A stretch of 64,000 nucleotides of DNA from Phaseolus vulgaris (lineage: Eukaryota; Streptophyta; Magnoliopsida; Fabales; Fabaceae), in assembly GCF_000499845.2 (NCBI RefSeq), contig NC_023755.2:32451753-32515752 (forward strand), in the 5' to 3' direction. A model generated the notes under the pieces. The model ran no database searches and was not told the DNA's origin. It was given only the letters and a program-made list of their open reading frames with translations. The translations under genes and the position numbers were made by a program. Below, piece by piece: positions 1-9,423 of the stretch (position 1 is the first letter of the stretch; the number at the start of each line of letters is the position of its first letter).

Positions 1-3000
1 TGTGGTTGGATCTGACTTATGAGACTACCAAAACCATGGCATGAACAAGGAGATTGACCTTACGGTATACAGGGACAAGAAACGAGAACCAAGTGGGGGC
101 ACTTTTGTGTCATGAAAGAAAAAAACAACCCCACTTCCTAATACCATATTTTATTTGCTTCCATGTGTTACCTTCACTTTTATCAAAGTTTAAATGGTGC
201 TTTCAATGCAACATCTTAAAATCATTAACAACGATGACCAATTAAAGGCCATAAACTACATCAACATGCTATATTGAATTGTTGTTAAATATAATATAGT
301 ATTCATAATTGAATTATTTGAAGAAAAAAAAGATACAACAACAGAAGTTGTAGTGAGTTAGACAGAGAGCATGATGTATAAAAAAGGATGAGAATTCTCA
401 TCTCATTTTGCAGGATTTTTGTTAGATCTACATTAAAATTGAAAAAATAGTACCAAAATTAGGATCAATGTTCATCACTCTTACTTTTTTTATTAAATAT
501 TCAAATTGGTCCCATGAAAGATTGAAGAGTTAGCTAATAAGTTCCCCCAATGAATTTTTTATGTAAATGGGACTTTGAAAATTCACTGCCTTGCATATAA
601 GCCATTTCATTAGTGGAAGTCCACCTCAGTAGTTAAGTGTTATGTAGATATGTTCTTCACTGACATTATGTTATATTAGGGCTTAAACGTCCTTGTTGAA
701 GATTTTAAAAATTAAATGTTACTTTCTCAATCTTTGTTTTTCTTTCAGTTTTTAGAGTTTCGTCTTCTTTTCCATTATAGAAGAAGTTGTTTACTCTAAT
801 GAAGCTTTTTATAATTCATAGTTAGGATTTGTAATTGTTCTAAAAGTTACTCCAATATTTATTATTTCTAGTTTTGTGTTATCTTCCACTTATTATTTAA
901 TGTTATTAGTTACCCTAATTTGATTCTATAACAGAATCAGAATTTGTGTAGTATGCATAGTGATAGTAAAAAGTCTAATATTTGGATCTGTGATAGCATT
1001 ATGGGTAATTCGGATGGGATTAATAATTCTTTATGTTATTTTAGTAGAAAATTGGAATACATGAACTTTAATAGTTGGAGATGCTATTGTGTTAATAGGT
1101 TTGTGACGAGGGTATAAAAACATTAAGAAATATTGAAAGAAAATGTTTTACATATGTTCTTTTCTAAGAGTATATGATATTTAATGGTTAAAATTTTATA
1201 TTTTTTTATATCTAAAAATTATAATTATCTATGAATGTTCTATTTTTTAAACTTATCACTTTTTTATTTGAGCAAATATGATATAATGATAATTTATGGA
1301 ATATAACTCTACCATTGTGAATTTGGGATCAATTCATGTCTAGTAAATGAGGAAGAAGACATCTTGTAATAGAGTCTTATAGAAATATAGTTAACGGCTC
1401 GGTAAATAAGTCACTCCTTAGACAATAAGTTTGTCGATCATGAGTCGTCCTTCAGTAATGAGTGTGTTGGTCACAAGACATGTTATCGAAATTTTAGGAG
1501 TTTAGAGAAACAATTAAATCTTTGAATTCAAAATCATATTTTTTTTGGTATCTTACATCTCCTACTTTCTAGTACTTAAATTTATCCAACAAACACTAAG
1601 AAAATAAATTCCCATCAATATGATATATCTCAAGTTGAGAGAAACACTTGAATTTACTAATTTAAAGTCACTACTTTGAACCTAAACAATTACAAAAGAA
1701 AAGAAAAATGAGAGAGAGGAATCATGAGAAAAAAAACATAGAAGAAAATATATAGTTAAATTTTAATTATAATTGATAGTAGATATTACTACTTTGTAAC
1801 AATTAGATTATGTAATCATGATTGTTTTTAACATGATTTAACAAGTAATATAAAGAATCACAATGAAGAACATATATTTTTAAAATGAAACTATAAAATA
1901 GATAATTTTTTTTTGTACTTGTTAGCTTCCAAAACTTATGTGTACAAGTGTGAATATTAAGATTGACATCCAAATTTTATAGAAAATTTGAACCTCGTAT
2001 CATTGTCCATTTGAATCTCTTGATTATAGAGGAATCTAAAAATTATTTTTTCTTTTTTCTTTCTCTAACCTACTCTAGTGCATTGAATTTAAGTGAGCAT
2101 TTCTATTAGTTAATTTCATTTTTTTTCTTATTATATAACATTTTACTTCTTCGAAAAGTCATATTAACTTACCACTCTCACAATCGTTGCATTGAAAACT
2201 TCAAAGTTGTCAACCTTACACTCATCTTTTGAGTAGAGCCTTAATTGGTTGTTCTTCAACAGAGAAACATTTTTTGTGACAAGCCTCCCTCTGTGGTATA
2301 ACTAGTTCAACAAGCATTACAAAATCATCAACCACACCATATATTACATTAAATGTGTATTTCCATTTGATCAAGTTTCAATTTCTCACCATTACGATTC
2401 TGCATCTCAATCTTCCAAAAGCCAATTTATATATTTACTCATTTATTTAAATCACATGACAAATTAGAAATTGTTTTTTAAATTATTTTGGTTCAGATTA
2501 TACTAAATTATTTACATTGGCTGTTAGTCGTAATCGCCTAATCAAATCAAATGCATTGACCTGGAATTCGAAATCTGAAAATCTTTCAATTAATAAAGGG
2601 CAGTCTTAAATTGGATTTATGATCAATCAAATCAACATGACATTTCATTCACGCAAAGATATCATAACATCTCCTCAAGAATTTTTTTAATAGCTTCATA
2701 GAGTATATCGTGCCTTTCAAATTTGTTTGCTGCCTAAAAATTGAGTCACTAAATATACACTTGTGGATTTTTCATGTTGCCTAAGTATTCCATAAAAAAA
2801 AATAATTCACGCGAGACTCCGTTTCAACATTTTATAGAATCACTAACCAACAAAAAGTACTTATTAGAAGAAGAAAAGTAAACTAAATTTGCTATATGAT
2901 TGTATATGGTTACTTCAAAAGAATTGCAACAATTGTTGTAATTTGGCTAAAAGATTGACACCATTATCATTATTACGCTTTTAACATGAAACGAATATGT

Positions 3001-3345
3001 TTATATATATGAACATGTATAGATGAGAAAGTTGATGGACCACTTGATCCAACTAGTGTTTTTTTTCTTATTTCATTTCGATCCAACTAGTTTTTTTTTT
3101 TTCTTACTTCATTTCGATCCAACTAGTTTTATCCACTCTCTTTCAAAGTTAACATGAAAATAAGTGAAGAAACCATACATCAGGTGAAATTTGCTAGATT
3201 AATTCCTAACTGCTGTGCTATGGGAGGGGGCATTAGTTAAAATTTTCATTAAATACTATCTAAACTTTTCATTCTATTATTCTTTACCATGTATTAACTC
3301 ATTTCAGTTAATTTTTACCTTTTCTAATTAACTAAATTTTTTTAT
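1..3345. other. AT-rich intergenic DNA, no gene recognised
   Basis: I see no reading frame with recognisable similarity or plausible exon structure here. The longest open frame (54-245, plus) starts with TTG and has no domain. The only local structure is a short direct repeat at about 3044-3130, where GATCCAACTAGT occurs three times at roughly 40-bp spacing, separated by T-rich spacers. Confidence 0.6.
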
Positions 3346-4502
3346 CACTACAAGAAAAATCCGTTTTAGCTTCCAACAAAAAGCAGGGGCCATAAAAATG
3401 AAGTCACTAGCAAAGGTGAAGTCTACTCAAGTTGGACACAAAAATAAATGTCAAATAGTGTCCACAATGAAAACCTTTAACTCACACTAAAAATTATTAA
3501 AATAATAAAAATAAGTTAGCGTCTAAATGGGGAAAGTTGATGCAGTGAAAAAAAAATTAAGTGATAGAATAATATTGAGTCTAGAATGGAGACACAAAGT
3601 GAATGCAAGTTAAAAATTATTAAAATAATAATAATAAGTTAGTGTTTAGAATAAGGACACAAAGTAGATGCAATAAAAAAATAAGTTGTAGAGTAATACT
3701 GCGTCGAGAATGGAGACACAAAGTGGATGCAAGTTAATATTTTATTACATTTAGCATAGGTCTAGGCGACACTAATATTTGTTTCACAGGTAGTGTTCCC
3801 AATGACGACAATTTACTCACATTTGCTTTCTCACATAGTGTCTCCAATGATGACGCTAAGTTTAATTATTGTTGGAGATCCCACATCGACTAGAGATTAG
3901 GACATTTCATAGTATATAAGTGAGTGCAAACCTCATCTTATAAGATGATTTTATGAGGTTGAGTTAGACTTAAAGTCCACTTCTTAATATGGTATCAGAG
4001 CCATTTCGAGTCTATCCTAGTGATTGTTTGTTGGGCTTATCAGGTCACTTGCTATCGGTCTGTTATCGGACCACCCATAATATATTGTTCCACACAAGAG
4101 TTGGCCGTCTTGACATGAGCAGGTGTGTTGGAGATCTCACATCGACTAGAGATTAGGACATTTCATAGTATATAACTGGGTATAAATTTCACCTTATAAG
4201 CCGGTTTTATGAGGTTGAGTTAGACTTAAAGTCCACTTCTTAATAATTATTTAATTATATATCTATTTTAGTGTCCCCTAAACCCACGCTATAGTTAAAT
4301 AATATATTTTTCTTTATGTAGGCTTAGCCAACACTACCTTGTAAATTTGTGTTCCATTGAAGGCAATCTCTAATGCATAGCCACAAAAAATTAACTTCCA
4401 TTTCTATTGGGACGCTAAGCCCACACTAGGCTCATGTAGTGTCTCTCTTTTGCTCTTTGCATCACTCTTTTGGGGACTCTCCCATCATTATTTCTTGTAG
4501 TG
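3346..4502. mobile_element. Non-autonomous CACTA (En/Spm) DNA transposon
   Basis: The ends are perfect terminal inverted repeats of 12 bp: CACTACAAGAAA at 3346 and its complement TTTCTTGTAGTG ending at 4502. They are flanked by the 3-bp duplication TAT (3343-3345 and 4503-4505), as expected for CACTA elements. The 1157-bp interior has no transposase. It holds subterminal repeats about 100 bp apart (around 3520-3740: variants of GGAGACACAAAGTGGATGCA followed by A-rich spacers) and a complete TRIM insertion. Without the TRIM and its duplicated 5 bp the element was about 776 bp. It must have been mobilised by a transposase encoded elsewhere. Confidence 0.88.
3870..4245 (+). mobile_element. Complete TRIM (miniature LTR retrotransposon), 376 bp
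   Basis: Two direct 120-bp LTRs (3870-3989 and 4126-4245) begin TGTTGGAGATC and end CTTAATA. They are nearly identical, differing at only a few positions. Directly after the first LTR is TGGTATCAGAGCC (3990-4002), complementary to the 3' end of initiator tRNA-Met and therefore the primer-binding site. The internal domain is only 136 bp and codes for nothing. The whole is flanked by a 5-bp duplication, ATTAT (3865-3869 and 4246-4250). The LTRs end in TA instead of the usual CA. It sits inside the CACTA element, so it inserted later. Confidence 0.92.
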
Positions 4503-4679
4503 TATATTTAAGATTAAAAACAATATTTAGTAAATAAATACTTTGAACAGTTTTTAACGTGTTCTGAAATATTAATTTTAATAGTATTTTATTTAAATTT
4601 CAACTTATAACTATTTATATAGATTTCTTTTATAATACTTATTAAATTAATGTCTCACATTCTTTCTTAAATAAGTTTT

Positions 4680-4790
4680 TGAAGAACTCACATGAACTAG
4701 AAATAAGGTTAAATTATAGTGTATAAATGAATGTAAATTTTATCTTATAAATCAATTTTGTAAGATTGAGTTAGGTTTAAATATCATTTT
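4680..4790 (+). repeat. Degenerate TRIM LTR relic
   Basis: The order of short matches (a CACATGAACTAGAAATAAGG-like segment, then ATAGTGTATAAATGAATG, then TAAGATTGAGTTAGGTTTAAA) follows the LTR of the intact TRIM at 3870-4245, with many substitutions. There is no clear primer-binding site and no second LTR. This is an old solo or truncated copy. Confidence 0.55.
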
Positions 4791-5398
4791 TTTAAATATC
4801 ATTTGGTTTTTAACATTTCATAGTATGTTTCTATCTTATAAATGCATATATTACGTTTTACAAAGAATGTTTCTTTGTTTGACCACCAAGAGGATCTCAC
4901 AAGAAATGTTAACACTAGGCGATCTCTTGAAAAGTGTGTTAGAGCTGCTTTACACCAATAACTTATCAAAAAAGGAATATCTCTCACCTTTGCGTAGTGC
5001 ATTAGCCTCGCATGATCTTGACTTTTACTCAAGAAGAGTTAAAAGATTATGTTAGCATGAATCATTTAATGTAAGTATACCAATCACACAATAACAAATA
5101 ATAAGTAATTATCGTTGTCCCAAAGGGCTTAGACAATACAAAACAATCATTGCAATTGATAACTAAATTGGACAAAAGAATATTTTCATAAATAGTGTTG
5201 ATGTTTAAAGAATTAAAATTGTGCAAAAAAAAAATAAAAATATTTTGGGATTTTATCAAACATTGAGAATGTGGAATAGATTATAAATGATATGATATTT
5301 TATTATTACAATTGGATGGGCATTGGAAAGTGCAAGGTCACGTGCACATGAGGGTGGTGGCAGTTTAAGTGGAGCATGAACCGTTGATGGATGAAAAA
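4791..5398. other. Intergenic spacer with a pol-tail-like fragment
   Basis: No gene is recognised. At about 5305-5380 a roughly 75-bp segment closely matches 6093-6165, the P/H/S-rich tail region of the neighbouring gypsy element. It lies directly outside that element's left LTR, so it probably comes from a second, rearranged copy of the same family. Confidence 0.5.
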
Positions 5399-5614
5399 TG
5401 TTATGTTGAGAATATAGGAGAACAAAACACAGGGAAAAAGGGACTAAGGAAGAACTAACCAAGATAAGAAAAAACTATAATATCATTCTCCCCTCTTGAC
5501 TATCTATCAAGGCCATTATATTGTTTTTGCTAGCTAGTCTATAAGAGACAATTGTACTCCTTGTAACAAAAAGCATAAAAAAAAATATTCTTCCTACTCT
5601 AAAAGGACAACTCA
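5399..5614 (-). repeat. Left (3') LTR of the gypsy element
   Basis: This is the direct-repeat partner of 9207-9423, with substitutions and small indels. It shares the blocks CTAACCAAGATAAGAAAAAA, TCAAGGCCATTATAT and CTATAAGAGACAA. On the minus strand it begins TGAGTTGTCC and ends CATAACA. No convincing polypurine tract adjoins it. Confidence 0.8.
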
Positions 5615-5689
5615 TTGCTTCTAGATGTAATCTCTAAATCTGATGGGTTTTATATGTTTCTAATGGGCCTTGCTTTCTTGGGTTGTCTA

Positions 5690-6180
5690 TCAACTGCCTC
5701 TTCCTCTAATGAAGTGGACATGTTGGGCTTTGGTGAAGTGGGCTTGATACCGTGAGTCTAGAACCTTTGAGCTAATGGGAGAGTTATGTGAGTGGCTTAT
5801 AGTTGGCTGAGAATTTGAAAGAGCATGGTGCAGTGAGTGGTTTACAACTGGATTAGTATTGGAAAATGGAGTGTGACGTGCTGGTTGGGAATGTGGAAAG
5901 GCATGGTTAGGTTAATGCTTTGCTGCTGGATTGGAATTTGAAAGGGGCGATTTTAGTGAATGGGTTCCAGCTGGATGGGCATTGGAAAATGGAGTGTCAC
6001 GTGCTAGTTGGGAATGTGAAAAGGCATGGTTAGGTGAATGCTTTGCTGCTGGATGGGAATTTGAAAGGGGCGATTTTGGCGAGTGGGTTACAGTTGGATG
6101 AGCATTGAAAAGTGCAAGGTCACGTGCTGATGAGGGTGCTGGCAGTTTAAGTGGAGCGTGAACCGTTTTTTTAGCGTGGC
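5690..6180 (-). pseudogene. P/H/S-rich tandem-repeat tail at the end of pol
   Basis: Where a chromovirus would encode the end of its integrase and often a chromodomain, the minus strand instead reads into a proline-, histidine-, serine- and asparagine-rich frame built from a DNA unit of about 126 bp (about 5861-5987 and 5988-6113, with weaker flanking copies). The peptide unit is about 42 residues with recurring blocks such as SPKSPLSNSHPAAKHSP and HAFSHSQLARDTPFSNAHP. The frame continues to a stop at 5690-5692 and has one internal stop (a TAA where the sister copy has TCA). It is in a different frame from the preceding integrase end, so either a frameshift occurred or the tail is foreign. 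Its function is unknown. Confidence 0.6.
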
Positions 6181-6182
6181 TT

Positions 6183-7180
6183 TTAATTGGTGGAGCATTC
6201 GCGTGCGGTCCTGTAATGTGATATCCAAAGTGGGTTCTGCGGCTTGGAATGGAGGGAGGCGATTGTCCATACAGAGCCTAGAAGGGCGTAGTTTTGATGG
6301 CCGAGTGGTATGAGGAGTTGTACCAAAACTCTGCAAGGTGGAGATAGCGATACCATGTTCGAGGATTTTCGTTGGTAAAGCATCTGACGTAAGCTTCTAA
6401 ACAACAATTTATAACTTCGGTTTTGTCCGTCAGTTTGTGGGTGATAAGCCATACTGAACTTTAATTTCGTGCCTTGCAGATGGAACAACTCCTTCCAAAA
6501 ACGACTTTGGAACACTGGATCACAATCTAAAAGGATGGATTTTGGGACTCCATGTAACCTGCAAATTTCATCAGAAAAACGGTTAGCTAAATGGGTGACC
6601 GTGAAGGACATGGGATGGGCGATGAAGTGGGCTGATTTGGAGAGCCTGTTGTAGACAACCCAGATGACTGTGTGCCCAAAAGATGAAGGTAAGTGCATGA
6701 TGAAATCTGTAGTTAGTTCTTCCCACAGTTGGGTTGGTATGGGTATGGGTTGGAGTAGGCCAAAAGGTTTCTGATGTAAGGATTTGTTTTGTTAGCAGGG
6801 AAGACATTCCTTAATATACTTTTTGGTGTCGCGGTACATACCGGACCAGAAAAAGGAGGCCGCGAGCCTGACCATTATGGGCTTGATGACTAAGTGGCCA
6901 GCGGTGGGAGAGGTATGGAATTCATGGGGTATGGCAGAGCGAATTTGTTCAATAGAAGGAACATATAATCATTGACCATGGTATAAAAGGTGGTGGTGGA
7001 AACTGTAATTGGTGTCAGGTAATGAAGTTAATCTGTGAATCTCTTCTTCTCCCCTTTTCATCTTGTAATAATCTTGTAATTCCTTGAACATGTTCAGGAA
7101 TGACGAGGATATGACAAAAAGGAGAGATTGTGGTGGTCAGGATAAGAAATTTGCAGCTTGATTTTGGCCTGGGCGGTATT
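6183..7180 (-). pseudogene. Ty3-gypsy integrase relic
   Basis: Minus-strand frames show the family's parts in order. An HHCC zinc-binding region lies around 6800-6950 (blocks such as HEFHTSPTAGH and RDTKKYIKECLPC). The catalytic core follows, with recognisable blocks RLSKSAHFI, HGVPKSILLD and YHPQTDGQ. The first core aspartate, normally in a VDRLSK context, reads YNRLSK here. The residues after TDGQ no longer give the expected glutamate in frame. The end of the domain (about 6190-6336, LQDRTRMLHQLKATLKK) is in another frame. The integrase is therefore inactive. Confidence 0.8.
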
Positions 7181-7192
7181 GGATGTCAAAAT

Positions 7193-8245
7193 TTATCCTA
7201 GCAACTTGGTAGCCCACTTTTGTTGTTCCAGTGTGTGGCATGCATTGGTGAGTAACCCCTTTAGGCTTTGTTGATCTGTTATTACTTTGAAATGCGTACC
7301 TATGAGATAATGACGCCGCTTTTTGACTGCTTCTGTTATTGCTAGCATTTCCTTGACATATACTGAGCTACCTTGCATTTTTGGACAAAGTTTCTTGCTA
7401 AAGAAAGAAATGGGGTGACCTTCTTGGGACAACACAACACCAATTGCTTTGTTGGAAGCGTCAATCTCAACCACGAATGGTAAGACGAAATTTGGAAGAC
7501 TCAACACCGGAGCTGTAGTTAGAATTTTTTTTCAGTTTTGTAAAGGCCTCCTCTAGATTTGTTTTCCAAGTAAATGTTGATGATTTGAGTAAATTCGTGA
7601 GTGGTGAGGCAAGAGTGGCATAAACGCGGATGAACTTTCGATAAAATCCCGTAATACCCAGAAACGCACGTAAGGTAGTAAGGGATGTAGGTTTAGACCA
7701 AAGTATGATAGCTTGGATTTTATTTGGATCTGGAGCCACTGTGCCATCTTCCAATAAATGACCTAAATATGAGACTCTGGTGGTAGCAAGCACACATTTT
7801 GATTCCTTAACAAAAAAATTATGAGTTTCTAATAATTAGATTAATGTGAGGTGGTGAATATGTTCTTGCATGGAGTTGTTGTAAATGAGAATGTTATGAA
7901 AAAAAAAAACTAGGACAAAGTGTCGTAGGTGGGGCCTGAGTAAATCATTCATGGCTGCCTAGAAGGTAGATGAGGCATTAGCAAGGCCAAAATGCATCAC
8001 TAGGAACTCATAGTGGTCATCAAAAGTCCTAAAAGCGATCTTGTGGCAATCTGTAGGATTAACTCGAATCTGATGGTAACCTAAACGTAAGTCAAGTTTG
8101 GTGAAAACCTTGGCAGTGGTCAATTCATCTAATAATTCATCAATAGTTGGGATAGGAAAACGACATTTAACAGTAATGGTGTTTGGACCTCCATAATCCA
8201 CACAAAAACGCCAGGTGCCATCGTTTTTTTATGAGGATAACTGAG
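7193..8245 (-). pseudogene. Ty3-gypsy reverse transcriptase and RNase H relic
   Basis: Minus-strand segments give an RT start (about 8240-7959, with [28 protein letters not shown] and [11 protein letters not shown]), the RT thumb (7793-7467, with SYLGHLLEDGTV, LRAFLGITGFYRKFI) and RNase H (7507-7193, with FVVEIDASNKAIGVVLSQ, FFSKKLCP, ITDQQSLKGLL). Family members carry the polymerase motif F-V/A-D-D after the LRHFVLVF-like block. Here an A-run at about 7898-7909 breaks the frame and the two aspartates are lost. At least two more stops separate the blocks. The gene is inactive. Confidence 0.88.
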
Positions 8246-8491
8246 GATGAAAAAGGGCTTGTGCTGGGGCGGATAATGCATTCGTTGAGCATTTTGTTAA
8301 TGAAGTAGGCCAGATATAAAACAATTAAGTATCATCTTCAGATTTAAGCCCATCACTCGGTTGCAAAGTTTCTCAAAAAAATTTTGATATTCCGTAACTG
8401 TGGTGTTTTGACGCAGTTTAAACAACTCAATCTGATGATTAACATATGTTGAAGGCCCAAAGCGAAGTTCTAGGGTGCGGCTAAAAGAAAT

Positions 8492-9206
8492 CTAGTCAGT
8501 AAGTTGATGATTTTGGTATATCCACTTAAACCAACTAAGTGCATCACCTCTCATGTAAAAGGCAGTCATATTCAATCGAGAATCCCAAGGAATATTATAA
8601 AATTGAAAAAATTGGTCAGCTTCGAATAACCAGTCAAAAGGGTTAGTGCCATCAAAGAAAGATAGTTGTATTTTTGGTGGGCGAATAGGAGAAAACAAAT
8701 TGGGGGGAATGGTTGTAGTTATAGTAGTGTAGGTCATGTGATTGTTGTTCCCAACCGGGGGTGGAATAGAGGAAGTGGCATCCATGGAAAATTGGTTAAA
8801 AGGAGAAGTAGGGTTCATATGGGGTGGAAGTGTGATGGTTTGTGAGGACAAGGTGGGAAAAAGGCTAGTGAGGGTATTAGTGAGTATATCATGCTTAGAT
8901 TCCCATACATGGCATCCATGGAAAATTGGTTAAAAGGAGAAGTAGGGTTCATATGGGGTGGAAGTGTGATGGTTTGTGAGGACAAGGTGTGAAAAAGGCT
9001 AGTGAGGGTATTAGTGAGTATATCATGCTTAGATTCCCATACAGATAGTTGGGACTCTAGATCTCTTTGGAAAGCCAAGTGGTTTTCTTGTGTGGTGTGT
9101 AGTTCATCTTGAAGGTTGGCTAATTTGTCAAGGATGGCTTGGGGGTATCCTCCATATGCTTGGTTGGTTTGGGAGGCATGTAGGGAGCTCAATGAAAGCA
9201 ACAAAA
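8492..9206 (-). pseudogene. Ty3-gypsy gag relic
   Basis: After the 5' LTR the minus strand reads a glutamine/asparagine-rich, probably helical N-terminus (QAILDKLANLQDELHTTQE), a proline-rich linker (TLPPHMNPTSPFNQ), then a capsid block (PKIQLSFFDGTNPFDWLFEA, FQFYNIP, MRGDALSWFKW). That last block is the typical retrotransposon gag core. A 131-bp tandem duplication (about 8779-8909 and 8910-9040) doubles the linker and shifts the frame between copies. The zinc knuckle is absent. The LTR-side open frame that begins at 9270 starts with TTG inside the LTR, so I do not take it as the gag start. Confidence 0.75.
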
Positions 9207-9423
9207 TGTTACGCTGAGAATATAGGGAAATAGAACGCAAGGAAAAATGGACTAAGGAAGAACTAACCAAGATAAGAAAAAAGCTATAATATCATTCTCC
9301 TATCTTAACTATCCATCAAGGCCATTATATTTTTTTGCTAGCTGGTCTATAAGAGACAACTATACTCTTGATAACAGACAACATAACAGAAATATACTCT
9401 TCCTACTTTAAAGTAACAACTCA
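9207..9423 (-). repeat. Right (5') LTR of the gypsy element
   Basis: This is the direct-repeat partner of 5399-5614. On the minus strand it runs from TGAGTTGTTAC to GCGTAACA, and the internal region then begins TTTTGTTGCTTTCATTGAGC. That stretch occupies the primer-site position, but I cannot assign a tRNA to it. Confidence 0.8.

Larger units (their letters stand above)
5399..9423 (-). mobile_element. Decayed Ty3-gypsy LTR retrotransposon
   Basis: Direct repeats at 5399-5614 (216 bp) and 9207-9423 (217 bp) are the LTRs; on the minus strand each begins TGAGTTG and ends TAACA. Between them, on the minus strand, lie relics in the order gag, reverse transcriptase, RNase H, integrase, which is the Ty3-gypsy order. 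The gag zinc knuckle and protease are not found between 8202 and 8491. No matching target duplication is visible (AAAAA left, TTAGT right), and the left flank holds another fragment of the same family, so the left end has been rearranged. Every domain has stops, frameshifts or lost catalytic residues. Confidence 0.85.

Noticed and set aside
54..245. 63-codon open frame at the left edge
   Set aside because: It starts with TTG, has no recognisable domain, and no exon signals support it.
8815..9270. 151-codon frame as the true gag start
   Set aside because: It begins with TTG inside the LTR; the LTR boundary at 9207 means that gag begins later.
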